A stretch of 64,000 bases of DNA from Pseudomonas sp. LP_7_YM (GTDB taxonomy: Bacteria; Pseudomonadota; Gammaproteobacteria; Pseudomonadales; Pseudomonadaceae): contig NZ_SOCT01000007.1 in the NCBI RefSeq assembly GCF_004364435.1, positions 179,703-243,702 of the forward strand, given 5' to 3'. Made by a program: the position numbers and the translations under genes. A model generated the notes under the pieces. The model was not told the DNA's origin, searched no databases, and worked only from the letters and a program-made list of their open reading frames with translations. Position 1 is the first letter of the stretch. Each line of letters starts with the position of its first letter. Shown piece by piece: positions 63,838 to 64,000 of the stretch.

Positions 63838-64000
63838 AAGGGTGGCGGGTTTACTGCGGGAGTGGCGAATGCTTTGGCTTGGCGGCCTGCTTCGCCCGGA
63901 TTTGAGGGACTGTCAGATTTTTTGTGTGCGGGCCGGTAACGGCCTGCCGTCAGGCAGTCCGTGCTTTTACCAGGTCGGCCTGATAAATCGATCTCCGTAC

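Overview
This window is chromosomal DNA of a Pseudomonas. Both edges show the usual Pseudomonas gene order. On the left are queE, queC and tRNA-Lys(TTT). On the right are nadA, bepA, a tusA-like gene, perM, bcp, gcvR, dapA, bamC, an MBL hydrolase, purC and tRNA-Ser(CGA). A match to the HrpL promoter consensus (hrp box) points to the P. syringae lineage or a relative with a Hrp type III system. The complete zeaxanthin-glucoside (yellow carotenoid) cluster points to one of the pigmented plant-associated pseudomonads. The species cannot be fixed from the sequence alone.

Layout. 1-1.3 kb: queuosine genes and tRNA-Lys. 1.3-3.5 kb: a decayed segment with a RidA-family gene and broken copies of an alginate-export-type porin and a PhyH dioxygenase. 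3.6-8.8 kb: a chemoreceptor, a haloacid-dehalogenase-type hydrolase and a PAS-GGDEF-EAL protein. 8.8-13.3 kb: a small lipoprotein, an AraC remnant, a large unrecognised gene behind an hrp box (candidate type III secretion substrate), a DUF421 membrane protein with its partner, and an OBAP-family lipoprotein. 13.7-17.5 kb: a rhamnolipid and quorum-sensing cluster (lux box, rhlA, rhlB, rhlR, rhlI) in which rhlB carries two frameshifts. 17.5-28 kb: protealysin with its emfourin inhibitor, two chemoreceptors, a VOC protein, inaA, a LysE exporter, cobF and a single-domain response regulator. 28.2-35.7 kb: crtE, idi2, crtX, crtY, crtI, crtB, crtZ. 35.8-44.6 kb: a permease, a YciE-type ferritin-like protein, two more chemoreceptors (one BdlA-like), a chimeric YoaK/TetR remnant and a formaldehyde-dehydrogenase-type ADH. 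44.6-49.6 kb: galE, a glycosyltransferase, glf and a glycosidase, which look like a galactofuranose polysaccharide module. 49.7-60 kb: a HAD phosphatase and conserved housekeeping genes. 60-64 kb: tRNA-Ser followed by a frameshifted integrase and an operon of small phage-type genes, the left end of an integrated element.

The stretch between tRNA-Lys and nadA (about 1.26-50.7 kb) is a region of plasticity. In P. aeruginosa the matching interval holds the pqs quorum-sensing genes and an attachment site for PAPI-1-type islands. Here it holds rhl-type quorum sensing, carotenoids, five chemoreceptors with different sensor regions, and several broken genes.

Working together: RhlI would make an acyl-homoserine lactone, and RhlR with that signal would activate rhlA through the lux box at 13688-13703. 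With rhlB broken, the expected product is the 3-(3-hydroxyalkanoyloxy)alkanoate surfactant rather than rhamnolipid. The crt genes take farnesyl-PP to zeaxanthin glucosides. The right-hand block covers NAD, lysine and purine synthesis and outer-membrane assembly.
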